A stretch of 64,000 nt of DNA, from contig NOKP01000003.1 in the NCBI GenBank assembly GCA_002682825.1, positions 806,001 to 870,000 on the forward strand, read 5' to 3'. Every line of letters starts with the position of its first letter. The first letter of the stretch is position 1. The stretch comes from Neonectria sp. B-13 (lineage: Eukaryota > Ascomycota > Sordariomycetes > Hypocreales > Nectriaceae). A model generated the notes under the pieces. The model saw nothing but the letters and a program-made list of their open reading frames with translations. It had not been told where the DNA came from and made no database searches. Positions 9,781 through 23,900 of this stretch are shown in pieces. The translations under genes and the position numbers were made by a program.

Positions 9781-10409
9781 AGTTGAAATTGGTACAAGCA
9801 GACAAATCAGTGTAGGAATGAAGTAGCCTGAATCAAAACATATTCCGTCCAAGGGGATGGTATTCTGCTATTTATCCTAGTAGACGAGCTACCAGCCATT
9901 GGGCCAATGAGTTATTCCCCACAACAGAGCTTATAAATCGAGGGGTTAACGTTCATCCAAAAGACCATTACAAACGACATGTCCCACTGGAAGACTTTCG
10001 TCCGCTACGACCTGACCATGGTTGCTGCTGGCTTGAGCAAAAGGGGCTAGTTTCATCACGTTGGTCTCTACCTCGAAAACTGGCGCCGAGTACCTACGGG
10101 GCTGCAGAAGGACCCGGAGGAGCGGTGGGCGGTGGTGGTCGTTGTCAAAGACAGACAAAGCCGGGAAAACAGCAAAAAGCAAGTCCGGGGGGATAGACAT
10201 TACTTCGTAAATCTAGAGCCCCACAAAAGAACCCTTGGATTTCTTTTTAGTCGTAAAAGCAACATCGAAAAAGCCGGCCCAATCGGGCCGGCCAGAGGGT
10301 CGGTACAGCTAGAGGTCATGATACCAGTCGACTTGCGCCGACAGCGTGTACCGTCAAGTCCACGGTACATCTTCCTCGGCGGCGGCCGAATAAAACGACC
10401 GAGTGCTTC
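9781..10409. other. upstream region of the NmrA-like gene, no gene supported
   Basis: The minus-strand promoter of the NmrA-like gene must lie here. Open frames at 9946-10200 (-) and 10132-10428 (+) have no recognisable motif. Confidence 0.4.
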
Positions 10410-10662
10410 ATGCAATCAATCCAAGTAACATCAGGACCGGGAATTACCATCGTCACCGCAAGACCTCATGCGAAGGCTAAGCTTAAAAAGGCGAAAACTG
10501 TCAGCCAGCTTACAAAGTCCGCAACTAGGTCAACTCCGACGCTACGACGAAAGATAAAAATTGTCAGGTATGGTACTGCCCCATTCTAAGTTCCTGACGA
10601 ACACAATAGCTGTGCAGGAGGAGGCAGGGGATGCGGGCGTTCTGGGACTAAGAAACACGGAG
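10410..10662 (-). repeat. right arm of the 6 kb-spaced inverted repeat
   Basis: This is the reverse complement of the left arm (4278-4672), diverged by scattered substitutions and lacking two of the 65-base units and a 12-base stretch near the inner end. Landmark blocks occur in the same order as in the left arm. Confidence 0.8.
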
Positions 10663-12376
10663 ATCGCAGCTAGCTCAGCCCACCACCTCGCTTTCTCGAC
10701 TTTTTCCCATCTTTTAATCTATCGTCTTACGAACCCTGAAAGACCTCCTGTTCAACTTTCGGCACCTACCCTAGACGTCGAAAATGTGTTTCTCACTAAG
10801 GAGCCACATTGTTCTGGAACACGTTAAATCACACCATAATGACCAAAGCGGGAAGTTCAAGACATACATCCTTGTATTAAAATGTAGCTAGCTCAGAACA
10901 ATGCCTTGGGAAACATTCTGGACGCGGGGGTTTCGAGTCGCTTACGCCAAGAGAGACGATGCCGACCCGGCATCCGCGCATTGCATGGGAGCCTGAAATC
11001 CGATGAAGCTGTTGAGGGGGTTGTCAAATGAGTAACTTTCTAGCGACCAGGAAAGATCTGCATGAGACAGCATACTCCCTACCTTACAGGGAGGTTGGTG
11101 TCGCCGGAAAAATTCTAACGGATCGGCGTCAATCGTCTAGAAAGGTAAGAGCATGGTCGGACTGCATTAAGTGGCTGGACCTCCCTTTGGACCCACATGA
11201 TAGTTGCAGTTCACAGAACCAGCATGATAACCCCGGTTTTCTTACTGCAACAGGTAGAGAGATGCTAAAAGGACCGTCGTTGATGGGCAGCTGTTTCTTG
11301 TTCTCTCCGTATATGACACCATGGCAAAGACTGTATGTTCTAGTACATTAAACCCTCAACTAGATGGCTGAAATTCGAAAAATTGAGTTTTCTTTGCTGA
11401 AAAGTGGGCGTGGAGGTAATTACCCGTTTAGGATTCTATAGAGCATGTACGTAGGTCCTCAACAATCAATAACGAAGGCTAGACAGGCGGCAGTGATGGG
11501 AGAGAAAAACAGAAGCGGAAAAGGTGCCGGAGAATACTGAATAGGGCTGATGGGTATCAAGGTAAGACATGTGACCGTATCGGACATGTCATTTTCTCAA
11601 CCCATTATGCAGTTGGGCGGGAAACTATAACGCGAGACACGGTCATCGACTCAACAGATGGCAACACAGCAGAGATGTTCTACTAGTCATAGCCGAAACC
11701 TGTCAGAAGGCGCCCAATTATAAGCGGACGCCGATGCAGACGGAAGCGAAAACGGTCCTCTTTAGCGGACCGGCTCGGGGTAGATCAAGGCAGGGAGGAT
11801 GAGACATACCACATCACGGCACGGCACGAAGCGTGAACAAACTAAGGACCTTCCGCTGTGGATAAACCGTTGGGTTATAGTCTGAATCATGTAATTTGCA
11901 CAGAGTACCCTGTCATTGAGGCAGAAATATTGGAACTCCCACACTGCGTCAAACCGATGGATCGACGGAACATGCGGCAGGGTCACACGGGTCTCTTCAG
12001 AGACACTCATTCGGATTGGAATTAGTCAGCTTTGCAGCGTATCTGAGAGCTCATGTAGGCGGCTTAGAATGGGAGGGACGGGAAAAAGGAGGCTGCTAAT
12101 AAAGGGTACTGGTTTCGTGAGGCGAGACAAAGCTGTTTCCTTGGTAGTCAACTTGGGATTTCAGAATACCATACAGCCTTGTAACCCAACACCGAATTAT
12201 TCGGTCGAAGACGCTGTTTACACAACAAACGCACCAAACAAGCGTTTTCGGACACATTAGGTACGCTGCCTTGAAGAGTGATGCTAAGCGTGTGATGTAA
12301 GGATATGAGTTGCTGACCGATTTCCCACAGCGCCTACACTCTCTTTCAACAAGAAACATTGAGAAATACCCCAGCG
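10663..12376. other. 1.7 kb upstream region of the peptide synthetase
   Basis: No coding region is supported on either strand. The synthetase promoter must lie here. The 50 bases before the start are pyrimidine-rich (cctacactctctttcaac), as is common before fungal starts. I see no remnant of the missing first half of the N-terminal condensation domain. Confidence 0.4.
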
Positions 12377-14900
12377 ATGCCTGCCGAAAACGAAAACAAG
12401 ATGGAACTGGCAGAGTACTGGCGCACAGTTCTGGCCGAGTACGACGGCGTGCCCTTTCCCTCCCTCCCGCCGTCGATAGACAAGCCCACGGCCAAGTCGA
12501 CCATCGAACACTGGCTACCACGGCCTCGAGATGGAACCAAAACATCCGCTTGGGTTAGTGCTGCCTGGGCTCTGGTGGCCGGGAGCATGAGCAACGCTGA
12601 CGATGTTGTTTTTGGCATCACGGAAGCGACAGGAACAAGAGTTCCGATGCGTATAATGCTCGGCCGTCAGCAGAAGGTTTCGGAATACCTTCAGACGGTG
12701 CAGCGGCAGACGGAAGAGTCGGTGCATGTCGAGCAGGCTGGCGATCTGGGTTATATCGAGACGCTGTCAGATGAGGCTCGACGGGCTTGTTCGTTTCAAA
12801 CCCTGCTTGTGATGCACTCACATGAGAGCGATGTAACCCAACAACACCTGTGTCAAGATCATGCTCTTGTCCTCGAGATACGGCTGTACCTGGACAAACC
12901 CACGGTGACAGCTAGTTTCGACCCTCGAGTCGTCGAGCCGTGGGCGGTACAAACCCTCCTGAAGGGCCTCGCCTACGTCATGAAGCAGCTGCAGCTCGCC
13001 AGCCCCGAGCAGACGGTATCAAATATCGAGCTGCTTGTCCCACAGGACCTGGACCAGCTCTGGGCGTGGAACAACACCGTCCCAGAGGCCGTCGACAGGT
13101 GCGCTCACGACATCGTCCAGGAGGTTGCTCTGGCTCAGCCCAATGCAACGGCCGTGAACGCCTGGGACGGCAGCTTGACGTACGGCGAGCTCGACAACCT
13201 TGCGACGAGGCTGGCAGGGCATCTTGACGGCCTCGGCATCGGGCCCGAGGTGCTGGTGCCGCTGTGTTTCAAAAAGTCCGTCTGGACGACCGTCGCTATC
13301 CTCGGCGTGCTCAAGACCGGCGGGTCGTTTCTGCACTTGGACTATACCCTGCCCGAGAAACGGCTTCGCTCTATTGCTCAACAATCAAAGGCGAGCGTTA
13401 CACTGTGCTCTGCTTCTAACTCGGCTCTGAGTGCCCACTTGGGATCTCAGGCTATCGCCATTGACGCTGGGTTCTTTGCCAACCTAGACGACCGATCAAG
13501 AAAACAACCACATGCAGTAGATCCATCAGCGACTATGTACGTCGTCTTCACATCAGGAAGTACTGGAACGCCCAAGGGCGTCGTCATCTCGCATCGCAAC
13601 CTCGCGTCGGCCTTGCACCACCAGAGACAAAGCCTTGGTTTCACCTCGCAGTCGCGCATCTTTGACTTTTCCGCATACGCGTTCGACGTGTCCGTCTACA
13701 ACGTTTTTGCTGCTCTCACTGCAGGCTCGTGTCTCTGCGTGCCGAGTGATCAGGAGAGGCGTGATAAGTTGGCTGAGAGCATGGTGGCTTTTCGCGCTAC
13801 GGTCCTCATCACCACCCCCTCGGTAGCCCGGACGCTTTCTCCCAAAGACGTGCCTGACCTACAGTCGATTACCCTTGTCGGCGAGGAGATACGGCTCAAC
13901 GATGTTGAGACTTGGTGGGGCAAAGTTCAAGTCCTTGCCGCATATGGGCCTGCCGAGTGCACGCCTCTCAGCCATCTGAACGGCACAGCGGCCAGCCTCG
14001 ACGTAGCCACGCGGCTGGGAATAGGCAACGGAGTATCGACTTGGATCGTTGACCCCGAGAATCACAACCGTTTGCTACCTCTCGGCTGTATTGGCGAGAT
14101 CCTCCTCGAAGGCCCGCTCGTCGGCCAAGGCTACTTCCACGATGCGGAAAAGACGTCCGTGGCATTCATCGAGGACCCCAAGTGGCTGCTGCGCGGTACA
14201 TCCACGAGACCTGGTCGCCACGGGCGGCTGTATAAAACCGGCGATCTCGGACGTCTTCTCCACGACGGGTGCTTGGTCTGCATGGGCCGCAAAGACACGC
14301 AGGTCAAGATCCGAGGCCAGCGCGTCGAGCTGGGCGAGGTCGAGCTCAGCGTCTTGCAGTGCGAGCCTAAAGCCTCGCACGTCGTGGCGGAACTAATTGT
14401 GCCCCGGGGCAAGAACGAGAGCCCGACGTTGGCTGCGTTTCTCCAGATTGAGAGTCTGGATGAAGTAGATGCAACGATAGTGCCAATATCTGCAAGCGTC
14501 GAGGCCAAGCTGAACGAGCAGCTACCGACTTACATGGTCCCGGCTGTCTTCTTCGCCATCAAGACTCTCCCAGTAACGAGAAACGGAAAGATGAACCGGG
14601 CAAAGCTGCGAGAAATAGGCGCGAATTTCTCTGCCCGCTCCCTCGCCGAGGCACGCACGGCAGCTGGACCCAAGAGGCCGTCAACGTCGTTCATGCAGCA
14701 GCAGATTCAAAAGATTTGGGCTCGGGTTCTAGATATAGAGCCGGAACAGATTGGCCTGGATGACAGTTTCTTCCGGCTTGGAGGTGACTCGATTGCGGCC
14801 ATGAGAGTTGTGCGCGAGGCTCGTGAGTTTGGCACTGAGCTGTCTGTGGCAAATATTCTCCGCCATCCGACGCTGGATACGGTGGCGAGTCAAGCTGTTC
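12377..14900 (+). other. NRPS module 1: partial C - A - T (starter)
   Basis: Residues 1-205 match only the second lobe of a type-I C domain (WRTVLAEYDGVPFPSLPPS, DDVVFGITEA, SVHVEQAGDLGYIE). The HHxxxDG lobe is absent, and the usual GRNAPV...IATVPVRV segment is shortened to a few residues. A1 spans about 242-750 with FTSGSTGTPKG, AYGPAE, YKTGDL, KIRGQRVELGEVE and NGKMNR all intact. The carrier serine is in LGGDS at residue 805. Binding-pocket residues by eye (positions 235-331): D-V-Y-T-T-V-A-P-L. The Asp at 235 argues for an amino acid rather than a hydroxy acid. Confidence 0.85.
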
Positions 14901-17900
14901 GGCTGATACGCGGCTCTACAGAGTCTATCTCGCCATTTGCTCTGTTGGGCGGTCAAGTTGACATCACATCCGTGATACAAGATATATCGACCGAGTATGG
15001 CCTCGAAGCAGCTATGATACAAGATGCCTATCCCTGCACACCTCTTCAGGAGGGTCTCGTAGCGTTGACATCAAAACAAAGTGGAGACTACATTTTGCAA
15101 TCTACGCTAGAACTACCCATCGACATTGACATCCAGAGGTTCCGCGATGCGTGGCAGCACATGGTCAAGGCCATCCCGATTCTACGCACTCACATTGTGC
15201 AGCATTCTCTCGGTCTGCTCCAGGTTGTCCTAGACAAAGACATTCAATGGAAAGAGGCGACTTCATTGAATGAGTACGCTCAACACGACCAGAAGCTATC
15301 TATGAATCTGGGCCAACCTCTTACGCGCTACGGTCTCGTGGAAGAAGAGGGGAAGAAGTACTTCATCTGGACAGCTCACCACGCAGTATACGATGGCTGG
15401 TCACTGCGTCTGATGATGGACACATTAACTCGAGCGTATCGCGGCGAGGTCATCACCAGTCCTCCCCCCTTTAACGCCTTTGTCAAGTACATCAGCGAGC
15501 AAGATGAGCAGGCCATGTCTAAGTACTGGCAGGAGTATCTTGCTGATTGCAACTCGACACCGTTTCCGGCTCTACCGCATTCTGTCCAGCAGCCAGCAGC
15601 CGATACCGTCAAACAGCGCCAACTCTCACTGCCTCAACAGTCCCGTGCTATTACGGCGTCGACTCTCGCCCGAGCAGCATGGGCCCTGGTAGCTGGATCC
15701 ATGACCAACTCTGACGACGTCGTCTTTGGTGTAACTCTCTCTGGTAGAAACGCTCCTGTTCCCAGGATTGATGAGATGCCCGCTCCCACTATTACCACTG
15801 TGCCAGTGCGTGTCAGGCTAGAGCGATGTCAGACGGTTGCCGACTATCTCGAAACCGTACAGCAGCAAGCAGCAGATATGATTCCGTTTGAGCAGACGGG
15901 TCTGCAGCGCATCGCCAAGGCATCTGCAGACAGCAAGCAAGCGTGCATGTTCCAGACCTTGCTCGTCGTTCACCCACAGGAGGACGCTGCTGTGGGCATG
16001 CTCGGGAAGCTTCAAGATGGATACCAAGCAGAGGCTATCAACACATACGGGCTGGTGCTTCAGCTGCAGCTTCATAAAGATCACATAGCCGTCACCGCGG
16101 GCTTTGACGCAAGGGCCGTCGAGCCATGGGTTGTGGACGCCCTTATCAATGCATTGGAACATGTCATGCAACAACTGGATCAATGCAACCCTGATCAAGC
16201 CTTGGATGAGGTTGACATGATACCACCGCAAGACCTAGCCCAAATCTGGGCTTGGAACAGTGCTGTTCCTGAGCCTGTTGAACGACGCGTCGACGAGTTG
16301 GTCTATGACCGCGTCCAAAGCCAGCCCAACGCCCCGGCAGTATGCGCCTGGGACGGCGAGTTTACATATGCCGAGTTCGACCGGCTAGCCGAACAGCTTG
16401 CAGACCAGCTCGTCAGCGTCGGCATCAAACCCGAGGTTCTCGTGCCGCTGTGCTTTGAAAAGTCCAAGTGGACGTCTGTGGCCATGCTCGCCGTCCTCAA
16501 GGCCGGTGGCGCCTTTGTCCTGCTTGAGCCGTCTCTCCCGGAGCAGCGACTGCAGATTATTGTTCGGCAGACTAATACCGACGTGATTCTGTCCTCCATG
16601 GCAAACATGGCGCTCAGCGCACGGTTGTCCCAGACAGTCATCCAGGTTGATGGAGACTCGATCAACAAGTACAAGCCGCATGGCAGACCAGGGCGAGAGA
16701 TGTACTCACCTTCGACGGCCATGTATGCCGTCTTTACGTCAGGCAGCACGGGGACGCCAAAGGGAGCTCTAATGACACATACCAACTTTTCCTCTGGGGC
16801 AAAGTATCAAGCACAGCGTCTGGGCATTTACAAGGACTCGAGAGTCTTTGACTTTGCATCGTATGCGTTCGACGCCGCCATCCACAACACTTTCACCACT
16901 CTCGTCTCAGGAGGATGCATCTGCATCCCGGCTGAAAAGGACCGCAGAGACGACGTTGCCAAAGCGATTAAGACTCTGCAAGCTACCTTTGCTGACTTGA
17001 CGCCTTCGGTGGCTCGTATCATCGACCCAGCCGCAGTGCCGAGCCTGAAGACACTGATGCTAGGTGGTGAAGCTGTGTCCGCAGACGACGTCGCACGCTG
17101 GATAAAACAAACCCGCGTGGTCAATGCCTACGGACCTGCAGAGTGTACCGTCGTCAGCACCATCAATGACACTATCAGCAGTCCCGAAGACGGCGTTCAC
17201 ATCGGGCGAGGCGCCGGTCTGGTGACCTGGGTCGTCGATCCGCAGAACCATGACTTGCTGCTCGCTCCCGGATGCACCGGCGAGTTACTCCTCGAAGGAC
17301 CCCTTGTGGGACGCGGATACATAGATGAGCCGGAGAAGACGGCGCAGGCGTTTGTCGAGGACCCACCGTGGCTGCTTCGAGGTGCTGCGGGAAGACAAGG
17401 GCGGCGTGGACGCATGTACAAGACGGGCGATCTGGTGCGGTACAACGAGAACGGAAGCCTGACCTTTATGGGTCGCAAAGATGCCCAGGTCAAGATCCGA
17501 GGCCAGCGTGTCGAGCTGGGCGAGGTCGAGCATCAGGTACAAAAGTGCATGGCCGACGTCGTCAAGGTTGCGGCTGAGGTTATCACGCCGCAGGGAGAGG
17601 CTTCCAGTCCGACCTTGGTGGTGTTTCTTCAAATGAGCCACAAGAATACAGAGACCAACGGATCTCACGCTGCTACAGCCATGATCCTGCCCATATCCGT
17701 CAACGCCGAAGACAAGCTGGCAGCCCATCTCCCCACTTACATGATCCCAACCGCTTTCTTCATCATGACCACCATGCCGATGACAGCAACGGGCAAAATT
17801 CACCGAAAACAGCTCCGCGACATCGGCAGCGCCTTTTCAGCTCAACAGCTGGCTGAGATTCAGACCAAAGCCCGCGGCCCGAAGCGTGAGCCTGCGACGC

Positions 17901-20900
17901 TGCAGGAACGCGTGATGCAAGGTATCTGGGCCCGGGTTCTCGGCATCGATGGGACGAGTATTGGTCTGGATGATAGCTTTTTCCAGCTGGGCGGTGATTC
18001 TATCGCGGCGATGAAGGTGGTGGGCGAGGCGAGGAAGGCTGGCTTCGAGTTGTCCGTTGCAGACATCTTTCGCTGGCGCAGGCTGCAGCACATTGCGAGT
18101 CAGCAGCAGTCCGTGCAAGAGGACCTAGGAGCAATCACTGTAGCTGGGACTTCCGCGCCATATGAGCAATCTTTCTCTCAAGGACGACTGTGGTTCTTGG
18201 ACCAGCTATACTCAGGCTTCAGCTGGTACATCGTGCCTTGTGCCCTGCGTCTTCGAGGGCCGCTGCAACTCAGCGCGCTCAACACAGCACTGCAGGCCGT
18301 TGAACGTCGTCACGAGACTTTAAGGACCGTCTTTTCCTCTCAAGACGGTCTCAATTTGCAGCACATCCTGCCATTCCAGAAAAATGATTTGGTCGTGGTG
18401 GATATGCCGCTTGGTGATGAAGACGGATTGATGCGTGCGTTGGAACAGGACCAGATCACGCCGTTTGACCTACGCAAGGAAGCTGGATGGAGGGTGAAGC
18501 TGTATCGAATGGACAGCCAGAGCCACATGCTATCTATTGTGATGCACCACATCGTTTCAGATGGCTGGTCCGTCGATGTGCTACGCAAAGACCTGGCCTC
18601 ATTCTACTCCATGGCCGTTCGAGGACAAGACCCATTATCCAAAGCACATCCGCTACCCATCCAGTTCAAAGATTTCGCCCATTGGCAACACCAACCAGCC
18701 CAAGCAGAAGAACACCAGCGGCAACTCGACTACTGGGTAGAGCAGCTACAGACGAGCCGCCCATCCGAGATGCTCTGCGACAAGCCTCGCCCAGCCGTGT
18801 CGTCAGGCAAAGCCGGCGAGGAATTCCCCATGATCGAGGGTCTTGTATATGAGAAGCTGCAGCGGTACTGCAAAGACCGCTCAGTGACGCCCTTTATCGT
18901 GCTCCTCGCGGCGTTTCGGGCGACGCATTTCCGGCTTACAGGCGCAGACGATGGTACGATTGGCACGGCAAACGCCAATCGTAGCCGGGCTGAAGTCAAG
19001 GACATGATTGGCTTCTTCGTCAACCTGCAGTGTCTGCGGATCAGGATCGAGGAGGAAACGTTTGACGAGCTAGTCCAGCAGGTTCACTCGGTTGCCATCG
19101 ACTCCTTCGCTAACCAGGACGTGCCCTTTGAGGATATCGTGTCCAAGCTGCAAAAGGATAGGGATATATCGCGGCATCCGCTGGTCCAGATCGTCTTTGC
19201 TGTGCATGCGCAGATGGAGCTGAACCGCTTCACGTTGAAAGGCGTCGAGGCCGAGTCGGTGGCCGTGGCTGAGTCGACGCGGTTCGACCTCGAGCTGCAT
19301 TTCTTCCAGGAAAAGGATGCATACCGAGGACACGTTCTATTCTCGACGGAGCTGTATGACCGGGAAACCATTACGAACATGTTGTCTGTGTTCCATCGGG
19401 TTCTTGAGCGTGGGCTGGATGAGCCTACCACCAAGATTGCGTCACTGCCTCTGCTGACCGACACGGACTACGCCAAGCTCAACGACATGGGCTTGATCAA
19501 AGTTCCTAAGTCTGCCTACCCTGAGCACTCTAGCATCATCGACGTCTTTCGTAAGAGAGTCACCGCTCACCCTAATCGCCTCGCGGTCAAGGACCCTCTG
19601 GGAGATTTGACATATGCACAGCTGGAGCGCCAGTCTGACTGTCTCGCTCGGTCACTCGTGGCAAAGGGAATGCCGACTGGATCGCTTGTGGGGGTTTTGT
19701 CAGCCCGCTCCTGCGAGACAATTGTGGCTATTCTAGGCGTCATGAAGGCCGATCTGGCGTATCTACCTCTCGACGTTCGAATCCCCGTGGGTCGATTGGA
19801 CACTGTGCTGTCGTGCATCGAAGGGCCGAAGCTGGTGCTTCTTGGGCTCCAGGCAAAGATCCCAGACACTCAATTGCAGCATGTCGAATTTGTTCGCATT
19901 GCAGATATGATGAAAGATAAAGCGAACAAGGTCTCTCTTCCTTCGCCGACATCAAACAGCCTTGCCTATGTCATGTTCACTTCTGGCTCAACTGGCCAGC
20001 CTAAGGGCGTCATGATAGATCACCACGCGGTTGTCCGACGAGTACGAGAGGGTCCCATGATCGACTTACTGCCCAGCGCGCCTATTATTGCCCACATCTC
20101 CAACATTGCCTTTGATGCTGCCACATTAGAGATTTACGCCGCATTATTCAACGGCGGCACACTGATTTGTGTCGACACCATGATCGTATTGGACAGCAAG
20201 GCCCTCGGACAAGTCTTCCACCGGGAAAAAGTGCAGGCTGCCCTTTTCACGCCTGCTCTTCTAAAGCAATACCTCGCCGAGTCGTCCGACACGATCCGCC
20301 AGCTGGAGGTCCTCTGGGTCGGCGGAGACCGGGCCGATCCGCGAGACATGGTCAAGGCCCTGAAGCTCGTCAAGTCCAAGGTCATCAACGCGTACGGCCC
20401 GACGGAAAACACCATTGCCAGCACGGTGTACTGTTTAAACGAGGATGACAAGTATACCAACGGCGTACCCATCGGAAAGGCCGTTCGCAACTCGGGCGCG
20501 TATATCATGGACGCGCAGATGCGGCTAGTGCCTCTGGGCGTCGTTGGAGAACTCATCGTAACAGGTGATGGTTTGGCCAGAGGCTATTTAGACCCGAAGC
20601 GTAACGTCGGCCGATTCGTGACCGTTACAATCGATGGGAAAGCCATCAGAGCGTACCGCACTGGCGACTTCGTTCGGTACCGTCCGGTCGACGGGCAGCT
20701 CGAGTTCTTTGGCCGCATGGATGGGCAGGTCAAGATCCGTGGCCAGCGCGTCGAGCTCGGCGAGGTCGAGCATGTTTTGCGCAGCAATAAGTTTGTAAGA
20801 GATGCCGTGGCAATCTTAAAGCACGGAGATGAAAGGGATGCGCAAATCATCAGCTTTGTAACCATCAAGGATGTGGCCGAGCCTCGTCTCGGCAAGGCAG

Positions 20901-23900
20901 ACGCCCACGAGGTTACTGACCATATGGAGGTCTGGGAAGATGCCTTTGACGAGGACTTGTATGTCGGCATTGATGCCGTCCAGCCGGATACGGTTGGTCG
21001 AGATTTCATCAGATGGACGTCTATGTACGACGGGAGCGATATGGACAAGGTGGAGATGAACGAGTGGCTGGATGACACTATCGAGACGATTCTCAACGGA
21101 GGCCCGTCGGGGAATATTCTCGAGGTTGGAACAGGGTCTGGCATGATTCTGTTCAACCTGACACATGGCATGCATAGCTACATCGGCCTAGAGCCCGCTC
21201 AAAAGGCTGTCTCGTTCGTGATAAACGCCGCCAAAACGATTCCCGGCCTCGCAGCCAAGGTCAGGATGCATAAAGGCACCGCCGTCGATATAAGCCGCCT
21301 CTCCAAGTCTGCCTCTGCCTCGCCCGACCTCGCCGTCATCAATTCCGTCGCTCAGTACTTCCCCAGCCAAGACTACTTGTTCAAGGCCATCGAGGACCTA
21401 TTCGAGCTCGGCAGCATGCGGACTGTCTTTTGCGGCGACATGCGTTCATATGCCCTGTATAGGCAGTTCCGCACCACCAAGGCACTGCACGTTCTGGGTA
21501 TGAACGCTAGCAAGGACGACCTCAGGCGAAAGATGGCTGAGATTGAGCAGAGCGAGCTGGAATTGCTCGTCGATCCAGCCTTTTTTACAGCACTACCGAT
21601 CAGACTACCGCATCTCGTGGACCACGTCGAAATAATCCCCAAGCGCATGAGAGCCACTAATGAGTTGAGCTGTTACCGATATGCGGCTGTTATCCATGCT
21701 AAGGCGAAGGAGCAAACAGTCTACGATGTGGACGGTGACTGGATCGACTTTACAGTAGATCAGTTGGATCGCAAATCTCTTGTTCAAGTGCTGAAAAACT
21801 CGTCGCCGTCGGCTATTGTCGCAGTGAGCAATATTCCATACAGCAAGACAATTACTGAACGACATGTCATTGAGTCGCTCGATAGAACCGAAGAAGAGGG
21901 CCTCAATGGCGACTGGATCCGTTTAGCATCCGAAAAGGCGCGTCTTTGTCCATCTCTCTCCGCACTAGACCTGGTAGAGATTGCTCAAGAAGCGGGCTGT
22001 CGAGTTGAGATAAGCTGTGCGCGGCAACACGTCCAACGCGGCGGCCTCGACGCTGTGTTCCATCACCGAGACCCAACCCAGGGCGAAAACAGAGTCCAAT
22101 TTCGATTCCCGGTTGATCCTCAAGACCGGCCTGTCCACACTTACAGCAGCCAACCGCTCCGCCAGCAACTCAGGCAGCGGGTCCGCGAAGAGCTCCAAGA
22201 GACGGTGCGGGCCCAACTACCCTCGTACACGATCCCCAAGGCCATCCACATCCTAGATAAGATCCCGGTGAATCAGAATGGCAAGGTCGATCGAAACGTC
22301 CTCGCAGCGAGCGTGCAGACGCGCACAGCGTTTCGCGGCGAGACGCGGCAGCCGACGACGGACGAGCAGCGCACCATGCAGAAGATCTGGGGGCAGGTGC
22401 TCAAGATGAACCTTACGAGCATAGGCATTGACGACAATTTCTTCCAGTTGGGAGGCGACTCGCTGGCGGCTATGAGAGTGGTCGGACAGGCGCGCAAACT
22501 GGGCCTCGAATTGGCCGTCGCGCATGTCTTTCGGCATCCGAGACTGTCTGATCTGGCTGGCCAGGGGACGCAGTTATCGCAGCAAGCATTGGAGCATATA
22601 CTACCCTTTGCACTCTTGCGAGATTCGAAGAAGGTTGATACTGTGGTTGGACAGATTTGCTCGCATTATCAGCTCCCGTCTGGCGCCATCCAGGACATGT
22701 TTCCTTGTACACCGCTCCAGGAAGGCCTCTTGTCGTTGACGTCCAAGAGACCGGGAGACTACATCATGCAGGATATCCTCCAGTTGTCGCCTGATGTGCA
22801 GCTCAACGACTTTCGCAATGCTTGGGAAGAAATCGCGCAAGTAATGCCGATCCTGCGCACCAGGATCGTCCAGCACAACGACCTTGGCCTCATGCAGGTG
22901 GTGCTGCACGATAAGTTCAAGTGGCACAAGGCCACGTCGTTAGAAGCGTACACAGAGGCCGACAAACAACAGCCCATGGGTCTCGGTCAGCCTTTGGCTC
23001 GATATGGCCTCGTGGAGGACAATACAGGTGCTAGATACTTTGTCCTGACGCTGCACCATGCTTTGTATGATGGCTGGTCGCTTCCCATCCTTACCCAGGC
23101 CGTCAATCAAGTGTACCACGGCGATGTCCTCGAGCAAGGTCCTCAGTTCCAAGCCTTCATCAAGTACATCACGGACCAGGACAAAGACAAAACGGCGACT
23201 TATTGGCGCAACGCCCATCCAGACAGCGAAGCAGTAGCGTTCCCAACGTGTCCTCCATCTATCGAGGAGCCCATTGCAGACCAAGTCCTGGAACACCATC
23301 TGCCTTGCCCACAGGAGCAGTCTAGCGGCATCACCACGGCCATTATTATTCGGGCCGCCTGGGCCTTGGTCGTCAAACAGATGAGCAACTCTAACCAAGT
23401 CTTGTTTGGCGTGACTGTTAACGGTCGCAACGCACCAGTTGTCGGCATTGAAACCGTGGCCGCGCCGACTATTGCGACGGTACCGGTGCGAGTCAACCTA
23501 GACGCTGAACAGACTGTGTTGACATACCTGGATGCCGTCAACCAGCAGGCCACCGAGATGATTCCGTTCGAGCAGACGGGCCTGCACAGAATCGCCCGTT
23601 TCTCTCCCAACACCCGAAAGGCCTGCAAGTTCCAGACCCTCCTTGTCGTCCAGCCGCAAGACATGAGCGTCCCCGAAGATACCCTCGGGGTTTGGAAGGA
23701 TGGCAACCGGCGGCAGCAATTTAACACGTATGCCCTCATGCTAGAGTTTGAGCTAGGCCAGCAGGATATCCTGGCGAGGGCCAGCTACGACTCGAGGATC
23801 ATCCAGCCGTCTGTCGTGGAGAAGCTGCTCCATCGGCTGGAGTATGTTCTTCACCAGCTTTCAAACGCCGCTCCCGAGACGTCTCTAGGAGACATAAACT

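Noticed and set aside
11028..11351. 107-codon frame upstream of the synthetase
   Set aside because: No recognisable domain or supporting context.
12359..12376. Start of the synthetase at 12359
   Set aside because: The codon there is TTG. ATG 12377 is the first ATG in frame and is used instead.
13680..14000. Hydroxy-acid-activating starter A domain (depsipeptide as in PF1022 or enniatin)
   Set aside because: A1 keeps Asp at position 235 (AFDVSVYN). Hydroxy-acid domains usually lack it.
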